DNA of 64,000 nt from Chrysoperla carnea (lineage: Eukaryota > Arthropoda > Insecta > Neuroptera > Chrysopidae). Shown piece by piece: positions 1 through 13,160 of the stretch. Each line of letters begins with the position of its first letter. Positions within the stretch are counted from its first letter, which is position 1. The notes under the pieces are model-generated. The model saw nothing but the letters and a program-made list of their open reading frames with translations, was not told the DNA's origin and did no database searches. Made by a program: the position numbers and the translations under genes. The DNA lies in contig NC_058339.1 in NCBI RefSeq assembly GCF_905475395.1, positions 18,174,001 to 18,238,000 of the forward strand, read 5' to 3'.

Positions 1-1145
1 TAAATCATAGCTAATTTTAAAATTCTTACTTCATATTAACAAAAACGAGTCAGTATTAAATTTTAAAATTAAAAAGTTAAATTACGTCTATTGGAACTGT
101 TGATTTCTCTGAAGTTAAATAAATTGGCAATTCATAGTCGGTGTGGTACTGAAGTCGTGTGAGTGCGACCCCTGTAGTCCACACGACTGACTTCCCAGAG
201 GAAGAAAAACATTAAAAAAAAGGTCTTGTTTATGCTGGAACGATCATTATCTCCATAGATAAATGATGTGTTTTATCCACTTTTCAGATTCGGTTTGTTC
301 AGTTTTATTCCAATTTTTTTATTACCATTTAAAAAAGGCTCAACTAATTCTACTGAAAACTCTTTAAGTTCTTAAATACGCGATTACGCATCGAATAAGT
401 CCAGTCACGTGTTAATGTCATAACTGGTTCGCGAGATAACCGAGACGAAATAATCCGAACGAACATACCCACATACGTATACACACTCACAGAAATCACA
501 TTGAAAAAGTTTGATTCGGATATTGCGGCCTTGAAGCCGCGGAAATATGTAAAACTGGAGATTTTCAAAAACGGCCCCATTACATTAAGTTCCTCTGGGA
601 AGTTAATAAAGAATTCGTAGAGAAAACAAATTTCAAGCAGATACAGGATTGTCAAATTCAAAATTACACTGATAAATTTGAAATAAAAGAAAGTTTCACT
701 TCAACCGTGTGATATTTCTAGATTAGAACACAAACATTTTTATTTATTTTTTTAGATTTCCTTTCTAAATAATTTAATAAATCTTGTGATAAACTTCCTT
801 GTAAATATAAACTCCTCAAATAAAAATGATATCCCGTACATATTTCTTTTGTAATAAATGAAGAGCATCGAACATTTTGTAAATATTTGTTCATAAATAT
901 TTTATATCAAAACTAATAAATAGAAAGAATGTAAAAATTATTTAAGCAAATTTACTAAAAATATTCTAAAGTAAATAAGGACAGAAGTGTAAATATATTG
1001 GAGATGAACCTTATGAGATAGGTAGAACATTTGTAAAACGACTATTTAAGATTTTATAAATATATAAAAAAATTTTACTAATAATAATTAAAAATAACAG
1101 TAATTAATTTTTAAATCTAGAGTAAATTATTTAATATTGCTAATA
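1..1145. other. AT-rich non-coding stretch
   Basis: I see no gene here. The longest open frame (350-661, minus) has no recognisable domain and an amino-acid mix typical of translated AT-rich DNA. No convincing element ends are visible. Confidence 0.5.
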
Positions 1146-1600
1146 GAGCGGGCTCTAAATGGAGTTGAGTGTGCAAAATATGAGTACCGCATTTAGTCAA
1201 TTGATTCTTGTTTAGAAAAGCTTATAGATTAATATTGTGGACTCTTCAGAACTTCATAAAGGATGTTCAAACTTTATTTTAGAATTTTGATAAGCCGAAA
1301 AATCTAATTTTATGCCCCGTTTTTTGGCAATTAAAATGGCTTTTTGGAGTTTTTCCAAACATTAAACTGTTCGACTCGAAAACGAAGAAGCTTACGAAAA
1401 AATCACAAAGAGCCTTTTTGACGTTAAATGACCCAATTGATTGATTCAAAAAAATGTCATTTAAATGTCAAAAATTAGACAAATAGGGTTTCTGGCAAGA
1501 TCCACAATATTAAACTATAAGCTTTTCTGATCAAGAATCAATTGACCAAATGCGGTACTCATATTTTGCACACTCAACCCCATCCAGCGCCTGTACTATA
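1146..1600. mobile_element. MITE with ~80-bp terminal inverted repeats
   Basis: The segments 1161-1240 and 1502-1584 are inverted copies of each other over about 80 bp with few mismatches. Both carry the core GCAAAATATGAGTACCGCAT on the left-arm strand. They enclose about 260 bp with no coding capacity. The outermost few bases match poorly, so the exact ends and target-site duplication are not resolved. Long arms around a short non-coding core fit a non-autonomous DNA transposon; the superfamily is unknown. Confidence 0.7.
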
Positions 1601-1969
1601 AATTGTAGAGACAAAAATATATATAAACCCATAAAAAAATTTCCTTCACACTATTTTTCTTCAAAAAAAAATATAAATTTTTTTAATAGTTGTACATAAT
1701 ATGGTATTGACAAAATATACTTATTTTTTGTAATCTCTAAATAATTAAATTTGAATCTAAAGAAAAATTTAAAATTTAGTACTGTTACAACCATTTAAAA
1801 ACTATATGCAAGTTAATCCTTTCCATAGAAAATTATATTATCAAAATGAAAATTTTATACACTGCAATAATTTACAGATCTTACAATGTTTTTGTAAGTT
1901 TACAAACAGTACATTCTAAATTTCTTCAGCTAGTTTTCATTAATAGAATAAACGGTAGAAAATTTATTA

Positions 1970-2620
1970 GAGGAAAGTGGTCTATAATGATCCCTCAGGG
2001 CAAAATGATGCCTCGTTGTTTTAAAGTAAACCATTAAAGCCTTCTAGTATATTTATCGATAGATGGTTTCCGTGCGATCAAATTAATCGTTCAACAAAGA
2101 CTTATGGTGATGTATAAGCTAATTTGTGTTTCGTAGAAAAAATTTTGCTGCGTATGATTTATGGTAAGACAAATTTCAACGTAAAATTTCTTTTTTTGTA
2201 GTAGTTTTTGCCGGCTGGCTGTTTTTACTCTTGGCATTTGTTGACTTTTAATAATATATAACACGTTTTCATAGGCGTATAATAAATTTTTAAAGGTTAG
2301 TTTTATGACGAATTTAAAATATGTCGTTGCGGGTAAAATGATCCCCATTATCTAGGCTAAAATGATCCCTATTTTGTGTATAAAATTATAATAAATAAAA
2401 AGATCCCCCATCATGTAACGGGTTTGGATAAAAAATGCAATGGGATCATTTTACCCACTATCCTTACGAAGTCGACAGAACAGATCAAAATAAATTTATA
2501 TACCCATATTATAACATTTGAATAAAGAACTCGAAAATATTTCGACGTTGTACATATGTCGAATAGTTTGGCTATAAATTACATTTTTTCTTAGGGGGAT
2601 CATTTTAGAACACCTTCCCC
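1970..2620. mobile_element. Tc1/mariner-like (TA-flanked) decayed element
   Basis: The 28 bp from 1970 and the reverse complement of the 28 bp ending at 2620 match at about 22 positions. Each sits directly against a TA dinucleotide (1968-1969 and 2621-2622), the target duplication expected for the Tc1/mariner/pogo group. The motif TAAAATGATCCC occurs at 2334-2345 and 2358-2369, in reverse at 2442-2453 and 2596-2607, and with one mismatch at 1983-1994. A minus-strand frame near 2240 begins MPRVKTASRQ, faintly like the start of pogo/jerky-type proteins, but it is short and not convincing as a transposase remnant. Confidence 0.55.
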
Positions 2621-2622
2621 TA

Positions 2623-4421
2623 TTAGCATGAACAAATCTTCTTATCTACAATTTTTTTTCACTTTCTAATTCATTACCTTTTTCATTCTATATTACGAGT
2701 GCCTTAGGTCGTACGTCAGTCGAATCTTAGTTGCTTATCGCCAAAGTCTGATTTTTGTTGTTATAAGAGTTCTGAGATGTTGATAACAATTGTAAAGCTT
2801 TGATTTCTGCATTACCAAAAAAATCACCTTGGCAATTTTAGAAATTTTACAATTTTCGAACACAAATTACAAACTGTAAAAATAATAAGCTAAATATGAA
2901 AACAGAGGGTCGCATTTTGTGTAAGGGAATTCAAGAATAATTAATTAATTATTATTTTAAACTCTTTAAATTAAATTAAATTAATTAAATCTTTATTTTA
3001 TACTATTTTTGTTTAAATCAATTCTCTCTGTTTTTGCTTTTATCTGTGTAATGACGCCAATCATAACATAACAGGTCAAAGAGCTTACAAGTGTAGTAAT
3101 ACATATGCTTGATAGGAAATTTTAAATAATATAATAAATCGTTTATCAAGATTGATTAATTGTCTAAATATCTGTAGGTATAATGAACTATTTTGTACTT
3201 TTGGAAATCATAATATAGATAAGTCGTTGAATGGAATCCTTTCCAAACAGAGAAAATAACTGTCGAAAGTTTTTGGATGCAAATTGTGAAATATTTTTTC
3301 CAATCAGCCCACTTTGTCTCTATTTTTCGTTTAAAAACAAACAGTTTTTAGAGAAAATATTTACTTACACGATAAAATATTAAACGGATAAATATTAAGA
3401 AGTAAAATTACTTGAAGGCGTTTGTATTAAAAATATTTTTCTGAAATTATTATTTAAAAATATATCTAATACCGTTTAATCTATTAATGAGAACTATTAT
3501 TTTTTAATCGAAATCATTTCCTTTATCTTGTATCTTTGTTATTTTTAAGATAAATAAAAAAGAAAAAAACAATAATATTAGCCAAGTTTGAGTTTTGTGA
3601 TTTTGACGTGTGACGTATATACACTAATTTTAAGTACTGCAAGAAATAATTTATTAAAAATTCATTTGTGTATTGAATATTTCTATTTTATTATAAGAAA
3701 ATTTATGAAAAATTCTCAAACCGAACATGGAAGTCATTGTATCATGTTTTGCTCAATGCTTTAAATTTTTCGTATAAAATATATTCGTAACTAAGTACCT
3801 CCTCTTTTTAACTCTTATATTAAGATTAATTAAGGAATCGCAATTATCAATAATTGAGGAATTTCATTATTCCGGTTAATAATTAATATTTTTTTACATT
3901 TCTGTAGAATCTTCAACCTAGCCCAATTACTCTTCAGAGTAAAAAATACGTCGAACAACAGCAAAAGCATGGAAAAAGATAACTAGTAAAAACAGAGGTT
4001 ATTGATACCAATTATTTTTTGTCTATATTTGGCCCAGAAAATTGGAATGAGACTCCGATCCTGGCGTAACGATAAAGAATACAAGACTGAAACAAAATAA
4101 ACAATCAGCGCCAGTATTTTTATATATTTTAGGATGAGGCAGACTCTCTTAACAAGAGTCTTTGGTAGGATTTTCGGCAGATTTTAAAATTCGTTTCATA
4201 TACAGAGCTCAAATACAGAGTGGCTTACGCATACATCTGTTTCGGCTTTGTATTATTGATAAAGGGCGATCGAATTTAAGGAAACAAATTTTAAAACTTT
4301 ATATTTCGATGTAAACGGGAATGAAAGTTATTGGAATAGATAAGAAATGTTTTTTGAATGAATTTCAACAATTGAGTTGCATCAAAGATCAGAGTCCCTA
4401 GCCATTTTTCAAGCTAAGGAC

Positions 4422-4518
<97 letters not shown>

Positions 4519-7500
4519 GTTATTACGCATTTTACTGATGGTCGCTTGGGCTAACCCTCTTTGCGGACTTTAATTTATGATTTAATTAGCATTCTACGAC
4601 GTATTATTTTGAAGTTTTTGTGATTCCTTGTTATTCTTAATCATAAAGCTTACCTGAATAAATAAAGCAATCATGTGTTGGGTATGAAATAAATATGCAC
4701 TGACATATCAACTAATACCTATTGTATTATAAATATAATTTAATAAAATTATAAACAATTATATTTTAAAAAAAGTAATATAAATTTCAATATAATTGTA
4801 ATTGACACAAATTATTGTAAATTTTAAAATTAAACAATGAAATACATGCAAAATATTTAAATGACGAATAAAAATATTAATTTATATATTATGATAAAGT
4901 GCTTCCACATTTAGATCATTAAAAAAAAGCAATGTACCACTTATATTAAATTGCAATAAAAAAAATATATAAATGACCATTACTTTCATTAAAATTTCTA
5001 TAAATTATATTTGAAAAAAAAAAACACTAATAAAAACTATTATTTCCAATTGAATTATTCTCTTTTGTGGACCTATTTCGTTTAAATCATCGCGGGTTTT
5101 TTTAAATTAGTTTGTATTTACATTTTAAGATATATGGTGACATCTATTTTAAAAATATTTTAATGTTATCCATGTATATACATATTTCTGTTTTATCGAG
5201 GTAAATAAAAAATTTTCTAATGGAAAATGTATTTAATATTTCAACTTTTTTGGGAAATTCCAAGTTGTTTTTTACGAAAATTAAGGGAATTAGTTGCATA
5301 TTATCTTTTCGGAGGTAAGTTTTATTTAAGTGTATGATAATTTTTTTGCATTGTGTGATATTTAGTTTATTTAAGTCTAACAACCAAACTAAAATAGATT
5401 TAAAAATAAACACACTCTTAAATAACATTCACCATCGACGAAATAATGTTAAAGTCCTTAAGTGAAAATCGTTGAAAATACAACGATGCTATTGCGAAAA
5501 TATTACTGTTTAACTTTCTGATAAGAAGTTATTGTTTTCATCACGAAAATTGATATCAATGATATAAAGGATGGTACGACTATTTCGCAATTCACTTTTA
5601 TCCAGGAAATCGCCCGTTTTAAGATACAGAGTGTACAAATTTTTGAACGAAAGTATATTCTTATGAATACTTCAAAAAAACCTGTTTTAAAAAATTGGAT
5701 ATTTGACTGTATATGAGATAAATACCCTTCTATATAGCTCCGTTTCAAGAATACCTCTGTTACTGACTTTATTCCAAAATCCAAATACAAGAACGTTATA
5801 CAATGTCCCTTACTTGAGGCATTGTGTGCCAAATTTATAATTTTTCTTAGCAGAATTTATGGTAAAATTCACAATAATATCAACATGTTCAAAATTGTAT
5901 TGAAAAGGACGTTTTTCCGGCCGTAAGGGTATTGAGAAATTGGCGTTATTTCAACGTTATCTATCATTTGAAAGAAGTCTTGCTACAATAACATGAATCA
6001 CCCTGTATATCTGATATTAGATATTAATGTAGTGCAATACCTATCAAAAGTAAAATTGTAGAAAACTTATTTTACAATAATTTATCAAAAATTTATGCAT
6101 ATTTCAGAAAGTTATTGCTCTTTTTTAAGGTATTTCGAAATGCCTTAAGCTCTTGGAGAGTTTTCATTTTATCCGAAAAACTTTTTTTTTAAATAGGCCT
6201 TGTTTTTGAAGGATATATTGCCACTTCTAAATTGTTCTCTAAAATATTACTTTTTTCGCCTCTTTTGCATTTTACCACCCTTAAGAATGCAAACCAGAAG
6301 ATACCGCCTTTATTTTCTTTTTTTTAAGAAGTACGTAGAATTTTTTAAGCGGGTGTGATTACGTTATGCTTACGTAAGTAATGTGGCATTCACAAATTTT
6401 GTCACAGCCCAGAACGATGATTAGATAAACGGACATTCAAGAAAAATATATTGATCTACTATAATAATGCATGATTGTGATCTGTATTACATATTGATCC
6501 TTTTAATTGCTATTATTGTGAATCTATTTATTTTACATTATAACAAAATACAAAATAGATAATTATTATTAATTGCTAGCAACCTAAAATTTTAATTGTT
6601 AAAACTCAAGCACAGTTTTCTTAAGTTTATGATAGTAATTCTTTGTTTTAAAAAATTTTTTTAAATGGAAAGTTCAAAATATTTCCTAAATCGCTACACT
6701 TTATAATAAATATCTTACCTTTATTATAAATATCCTACCCTTTATCTGCATTTTACTTCCTTTAATTGCTTCTCTGGCTTCTCCCTTGTATACCTACAAG
6801 GCCACTCTCAAAATAAAAAGTACGACAAGTCTATAAATTCAATCAAGATTTTATTTTTATTTAAATTCATTTGCTAAGTATTGTATAAATTAATAATTCT
6901 GATTTATTCTTTTTAATTATATTAATTATTTATTATACCTTAAGAGCAAGTAAGAATCGAAAGGTGGTAACAAAAATAAAACATGCTAGAAATAGGATAA
7001 TAATGTTAGCAAACGATTTCTATAAATAATTATTATAATTTCAGAATTTTTGTAACAAAACTTACCTACAATAAATTTAAAAAAATACCAAACAGTATTG
7101 TGTAAAAAAATATCCTCCTTAATTAAAAAATATTTTTCCGAAGCAGATCTCAAAAACTAGACATTTTTTTACCAAAAAATAGTGTAAAAAACTGTTCTAT
7201 GATCATATCATTTCATGTTTTTAGTTTGCTTAATTTTCAAAATTCTGAAAATATGTTCAGGTTAGTTTGGATTAAATTGGCTGTCTACGAGAAACATACC
7301 ACAGAGCCCATACATGATGGAATCCATAGAATTATATGCCCATCCATACAATTATATTAATAAAGTAATAACAAATTTTCATAAATTTTTTCATAGACTT
7401 TTTGAGGAATGGAAATCTTAAAAATAGCGGTTTTTTCAAATTCTACGATTTTTTTACTCAAAAACTGGAGTTGAGAACATTTTTTATTAATTTTGACTTC

Positions 7501-8345
7501 AATTTTACGATTAAAATTTTTTCCGAAGCGATTCAGTCAATATTACTCATTAGTTAAAAAAAAATAGTCCTACCGGGCCACCCATCGGCAACTTTTACGT
7601 CCTGGAGGATGTTTCAAACGGAATCTTGCAACAATTTCCCATGCGAAAATTAATCATGTTCAATGACTGATTTTATCGGGACTAAATGATACCTCACGTC
7701 TTGTAATCGATTTACGATTAAAGGATTAAGTAAAAGGTGAGAAATGCATGAGAAGGCGTTATTTACAATACGATATAGCTATGGAGTATTACCAGATATT
7801 AATTTAGTATCTGTGTATATACCATATCAGCACTCTAATAAACGCCATGCATTTCTAACCGCATATTGATTTTGCAATAAAACGACTTCTTTACTAATGA
7901 TATTTAAATTTTGTATTGTTCCAAAAAAAACACAATAACAATAGCATAATAAAACCGATTTCATCTTATTTTTTTCACTATGATGAGACAGTTTTTGATG
8001 AATTGATTTTCAAATTATAATAAATAATAAATACTTTATCTCACTATAAAATTAAAACATATTGATTTATGTTTATAATTTACTTGTCATACTTTTCATA
8101 AAGTTGCTAGCCTTGTATTACAGTTATTACATGAAAAAGAATTTTAATTATTATTTTTAAGTTAAGGGAAAAATAGTTAATTTTTAGAATAAGTAATTGT
8201 AAGTTATATATTTAGTATAGGAAAAGCAATACATTGCCGGGTGACTATGAAATTTCTCGCCTGGCGGTTCAGCTAGCAACCATAGAAGTCCGGGAATATG
8301 CTTTTCCAACGAAATATACAAGCTACTTTTTTGAAGTTTGTTATA
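2623..8345. other. Long AT-rich intergenic stretch
   Basis: No gene could be supported in these 5.7 kb. Open frames at 5144-5428 and 5503-5832 (minus) are under 110 codons and show no domain, splice context or composition that sets them apart. The segment around 5440-6010 reads like a dispersed insect repeat, but I found no second copy in the window. An (AT)n microsatellite is listed separately. Confidence 0.5.
4424..4515. repeat. (AT)n microsatellite
   Basis: An uninterrupted run of alternating A and T, about 46 units long. It is a simple-sequence repeat, likely length-polymorphic and prone to cruciform or slippage. Confidence 0.97.
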
Positions 8346-8812
8346 ACATGAAGTTGTAACAAAATTCATCATCAAAGTTGAAAATAAGGTACAATAATTT
8401 CATTATGGATGTATGAGCATGACAACAATGTTTGATTTAAAGGCTCAAAATTTGTTTGTAGGTAGTCTTTTACTCAAAGAATATGTGGTTAAAATTTCAG
8501 CTTAGGTACCCGTGCAAATTTTTAAGAAAAAAGTCATTAAAAATCGATATAAAATACATTGGCTCTTATGGAGGAATCTCAAAAAACGACATATTTTGGA
8601 AGTTTTTGATCATTTTCATTTGGAATGAATGAAAACAAATTAAAAAAAAACTTTTTAATAGAAAGTAAACATATTAGCAATGAATTAGAAAAGAAAAAAA
8701 CTAAGTGTCACCGTCCATATAAGGGATGTAAGAGCAGGGTAGATTAAGGGTTGAAATTATTTTTATCTTATTTTCAACTTTGATGATGAATTTTGTTATA
8801 ACTTCATGAATG
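8346..8812. repeat. Foldback repeat, copy 1
   Basis: The segment 8346-8425 is repeated in inverted orientation at 8722-8812. Both contain the shared core AAATTCATCATCAAAGTTGA, read on the plus strand of the left arm. The right arm runs on into sequence (8812-8915, resuming at 9424-9510) that is homologous to 11640-11900. This marks a dispersed foldback family with at least two loci in the window. There is no coding capacity. Confidence 0.65.
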
Positions 8813-8919
8813 TAGACGAAAAATAAGAATAAAATTTTTCGATATGTGTCTTGGTTTTCGAAATATCGAAAGCTAAATAATTAAACAAAATTTTCAATTT
8901 TCGATATTTTGAAAATTAA

Positions 8920-9419
8920 GGATGTTCCAGCATGGTATTTGCAGTTTCTATGTTAAAGCAATGGTACAATTTTTTTTTCGACAGAATTTAACGAAAAATT
9001 AAATTTAAGAATTTAATAATGCTTACTATTAATTCCCAAAGTTTCAGAAATTTTGACCGTTTAAAATGGGAAATAATTATGCCAACGTCCCAATTTCGAT
9101 CAATTTACGTCAAAATTAATATCTCGAAAGTGAAAATTAATTTCTAAATTTTTTTTTTAGAATTGTATTGTATAAACATTTTTTTCTACTTTTTCTTCAA
9201 TATATAATAATATCATAAAAAATAGTTGGAGAGACCGGACATTTTACATGCTTTAAATGGGACATGACCCTCAAAATCGCGAACTTTGTCTTTAAATATC
9301 TCGCGATCTAAACGGTCAAAAATTATGAAATTTTAGGAATTCATAAATAAAGCTATTATAAACCCGAGAAAAAAAATTCGGCCAAATCTGTCGAGAAGTG
9401 ATTTCATGCTGGTACTACC
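8920..9419. mobile_element. TTAA-flanked foldback MITE nested in another repeat
   Basis: TTAA at 8916-8919 and 9420-9423 brackets a 500-bp unit. Its ends are imperfect inverted repeats: GGATGTTCCAGCATG on the left and GGTAGTACCAGCATG on the right read inward, 12 of 15 matching. Further inside, the arms keep pairing imperfectly; for example, the ACCGTTTAAAA region near 9057 pairs with AAACGGTCAAAAATT near 9312. The TTAA duplication is the hallmark of piggyBac-type insertion. The flanking sequence on both sides belongs to the foldback family of 11628-13160, so this is a nested insertion. No transposase is present. Confidence 0.7.
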
Positions 9420-9510
9420 TTAAAGTAATAATATAAATTTATCATCAAAATTGAAAATATCTATTTTTAAATTTGTGCCTCCACTACCATGCTCATACAT
9501 CCTTAAGCGA

Positions 9511-10172
9511 TTATTCACAACAATAGCAGAACGCGAAAGTTTATTGAGTTCTCCATATTATATCGGACATGGAATTTGCGGCTAAGATGATTATCTATCT
9601 GCATCTGGGAGATCTGGTAGTCACCTAATTATTTGATGTCTATTAAAAAATATTTTGAAACTCATTGCTTGTACTACCTGTAGCTCTACCATCAATTTTT
9701 GATTCCAGCCTTTGTCTACAGTTTTAGATCCGCACAAAAGTATAGATCCTTGGTCCCGGAAGAAACTTCTCAGAACGATATTTTTGTTTCCCCTTGTTTC
9801 TGTGACCATTTCTTATCAAATAATAAAAAAAAAATGGAAGATTAAGTGTATGCTTATCATTTTCATACTCTAAGCATTGAGATCTACATTTCGACCAATA
9901 TTCTGTTGATCCAAAATTTCCACTTGAGAGATGATGGAGTAAATCCTTAAAGGATTCACGCATTTTATCTTCACAAAAAGAGCATCTGTGTACAAAAAAC
10001 GGTATAATCTGCTTGCCATGGTCATTTTTTACAGTTCAATTAAAGTGATAAAATTTGGTATAAATATTTTAAGTCTTTATCTATTTATTGCAAAAAACGA
10101 TCATGACTTTAACATTTCGTAAATATTAACCATGAATAATTCACAGACATTAGGATTTTTTTTAAATGTATT
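9511..10172. other. Non-coding stretch
   Basis: Two overlapping minus-strand frames (9621-9809 and 9724-9963) were checked. Neither has a recognisable domain or credible splice structure, and no gene is called. Confidence 0.5.
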
Positions 10173-10660
10173 GAACAAGTGAAAACAAACAATTGACTGA
10201 GTTAATTGTTGAAATACCATGTAGCATGATACTCCCATATAATACCTACTATACAATTTACGCCTAATTTGTGCTTTCACGGGTAAACAGTGATGTTTAC
10301 GAAAAAATGTATCAAACAAAAGTTGTTTTGTTTTTTATAAGGAACATTTTTTACATTTAAAACTTTTGTTCTATCTCTAACGGCTTAGAAGACCCAATTA
10401 ACCTATGTTGCTCATTTATGAACTCGACCTTACTTTTTACGTCCTGAGTACGCTATAAAAATTTCATCTTTATATCTCTTTTCGCTTTTGAGTTATCGTG
10501 AAGACAGACAGACGGACAGACGGACAAACAACCGGAAATGGACTAATTAGGTGATTCTATGAACACCTATACCAAAATTTTTTTCGTAGCTTCAATATAT
10601 TTAAGCGTTACAAACTTGGGACTAAACTTAGTATACCTTGCATATTACATATATATGCAT
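10173..10660 (-). repeat. Dispersed repeat family A, copy 1
   Basis: First of six copies in the window of one non-coding family. Diagnostic blocks in family-sense orientation are AGTCCCAAGTTTGTA near the 5' end, a GTCCGTCTGTC-type simple run, CATCACTGTTTACCC, and the 3' block TTTCAACAATTAACTCAGTC. This copy lies in reverse. The last block can form a short hairpin (CAATT...AATTG). No coding capacity and no clear terminal inverted repeats are seen, so the class is left open. Confidence 0.8.
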
Positions 10661-11004
10661 AAAAATTCCAAAACTCGTGCTTCTACAAATGAGGTAATAT
10701 CCTCAATAATCGGAAATGCAATATAATCGTTTTATACTGATTTTGCAAAATATGATTAGTATCAACTTTCACTGCATCAAATAAAAAAAATTTAACTCGA
10801 TCAATTAAGATAAAAATTTCATAGACGTAGTTTATTTTTATTTGAAAAATTTTATTAATGGAGATGTGTTGAATCTAACCATAGATTATTATCTAATGGT
10901 AGAGTCATAATTCATTGAGTATATCAGAAAAGGTAGCCATGAATCTCACTTGATTTAAGTGACATCAAAAGAGGTGGAGGGTATAAAGCGATATTTTTTT
11001 ACTT

Positions 11005-11038
11005 TTAAGCCCAGTGAAGCGGGCGGGTATCAAGCTAG
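11005..11038 (+). mobile_element. Helitron 3' terminus
   Basis: A short GC hairpin (CCC...GGG around AGTGAAGC) is followed about 10 bases later by CTAG and then T, the standard Helitron 3' end. It closely resembles the end of the complete element at 20041-20514. The matching 5' TC end was not located, so only the terminus is annotated. Confidence 0.55.
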
Positions 11039-11627
11039 TAGAGAATAAAATTCTAAGAAGGAAATTTCTATATGGTTTTTTAATCCCATCTATCATTATC
11101 GGGATTTCGGGCTCCATTTATTAATATATTGATCACAGTATAAATGTAACAAATATAAATGTAATTTAAAAATATAAAATAATTTATGACATATTGTAAC
11201 GATTTTTCAAGTTTAATACAATCAAAACACTTAGATTCTTTACTATGATATATTTTACGAATAAATACCAGTAGGTACATTTTCTACCAAATCAATTTTG
11301 GAACAATATTATGCAACTAGAACAATCAACTCGTATGAACAACAACACTCTTATTATTTCTACAACACACTCTTAATTAAACTTTTCTATACAATGTAGT
11401 TGCCTGAGGTGCCAGACTCTTTATTTTCATTAATTCTTCCACGCGCTTAAAATGATTCAATTGTCATTATTTTCCACATTACTAATTAAACTTTTCCAGA
11501 GTAGCCTATTACTCGTTATAATATAATAATCATATTAATCTAATTATAATTTATTTGAAAAAGAATTTACACATTTCAAATTTTGTTTCTCTTTAACGCG
11601 TACCAAGGCAAGTTTAGAGTTGTGGTT

Positions 11628-13160
11628 GAAATTATTTGTACCTTATTTTCAATTTTAATTATGAATTTTGTTATAACTTCATGAATGTAGACGAAAAATA
11701 AGTATAAAACCTTGGTTTTCGAAATATCGAAAGCTGAATAATTAAACAAAATTTTCAATTTTCAATATTTTTAAAGTTGATGTCGAAAAATTTTACTCTT
11801 ACTTTTCGTCTTATATTATCAAGTTATAACATAATTCACCATCAAAATTGAAAATATATATTTTTTTAATTTGTGTCCCCACTACCGTGCTCATACATAC
11901 TTAATTAGTCGGTCACAACGGGTTTTTTTTTGTTTTCAATAATTTAATTAGGTTTTTGACTTTAATTTAAATAGTTTTTTTTTTCATTTCCACCGACTAG
12001 TTTTGGAGAAATCGGGCAACCCTTCCCCCTAAAATTTTCAGAATTGATTTAGACTTAGTCCAACTTCATATTAAAAAAATCAAGCCTTTTATCCAAAATT
12101 AAAATATCGATAAATCTTATATACTTGCAAGACAATAATGATATTTATAAATTTAAGAAAAATTTGTTTTTCTAAAACTTAAACTTACGAGGTCCAAGTT
12201 TTGGTTCTCCTCTCCAAACGTTCCTTCGAAAAGATCCGTTTTAATTGCAAATTTAATGAGATCCATCCCTTATAAATACACATTATGTTATTTTAACATA
12301 GTAGACAAACTTCATAAAACAAAAAAGTCTAGAATTCGTTTTTCGGTGTGAAAACTATGGCTTATTAATTATCATAAAGCTAATATTGAATACCTAATCA
12401 ATTAAATCATCAAAAAGACACAGTAAATATAAGAATTAAACTTGAGTGTGGATAAATTGTCTTATCTGAGACAATTTAAACAATGTTTATGTAACGGCAA
12501 TGTTTTTATCATTTTTATTGTTTTGTGTTGCACCAAATCTTTAAAAAGTTGATTCACCCAGTTGAACAGTCGATAAATGCTTCTTAATTTTTATATCACT
12601 TTTTTTATTTTAATATTTTAATTTTTTGGTTCATTAAATGAGTTATTGAACAAATAATTTCAGATATCTGTATCTTCGCGAAATGATCCAATCTTAACCA
12701 TATACAGCTCAATCGAAAGCATACACTATCAGCTTTTTGAAAGTTTATTATCATCCTTTACTAAGAATAAATCAATTCTGAAAATTTTATAGGGGTTGCC
12801 CCCCGATTATTTAAATTAATTAATTAATTCAAAAGTAGGTATATTTAACATTGGTCTTATGGGAATACGGAGGGATGATATATGTGTGCATAAATTTCTC
12901 CAAAATAAGTAGGTGAAAATTTAAAAAAAAAATTAAATTAAAAATAAAATCTAATTAGATTATTGGAAACAAAAAAAACCCGTTGTGCCCGACTAATTAA
13001 AGAGGCATGAGCCGGTAGTGGGGACACAAATTTAAAAAAAAAATTATATTTTCAATTTTGATGGTGAAATATCTTATAACTTGACAATATAAGACGGAAA
13101 GTAAGAATACAATTTTCGATATCTATATAGTCATTTTCAAAATATCAAAATAGAGTCATT
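11628..13160. repeat. Large foldback repeat, copy 2
   Basis: The left arm (about 11775-11965) and the right arm (about 12948-13130) are inverted copies carrying CCCACTACCG and CGGTAGTGGGG, and AATTAGTCGG and CCGACTAATT. Weaker inverted matches continue inward (GGGCAACCCTTCCCCC near 12013 pairs with GGGGTTGCCCCCC near 12792). The outer left flank 11628-11775 is homologous to 8750-8920. No transposase remnant is seen. Confidence 0.7.

Noticed and set aside
350-661. 103-codon minus-strand open frame
   Set aside because: No domain, no splice partner, and composition like random AT-rich translation.
2091-2348. Minus frame with MPRVKTASRQKLLQ as a pogo transposase
   Set aside because: Only a few residues resemble the family start, and nothing after them does; kept only as a hint within the TA-flanked element.
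4424-4515. The (AT)n tract as a replication origin or boundary
   Set aside because: A simple microsatellite explains it; no other support.
5144-5832. Two minus-strand frames of 94 and 109 codons
   Set aside because: Low-complexity Ile/Lys/Phe-rich translations with no motif; the surrounding sequence looks repeat-derived.
9621-9963. Overlapping minus-strand frames as a small gene
   Set aside because: Neither frame has a recognisable domain or credible start and splice context.
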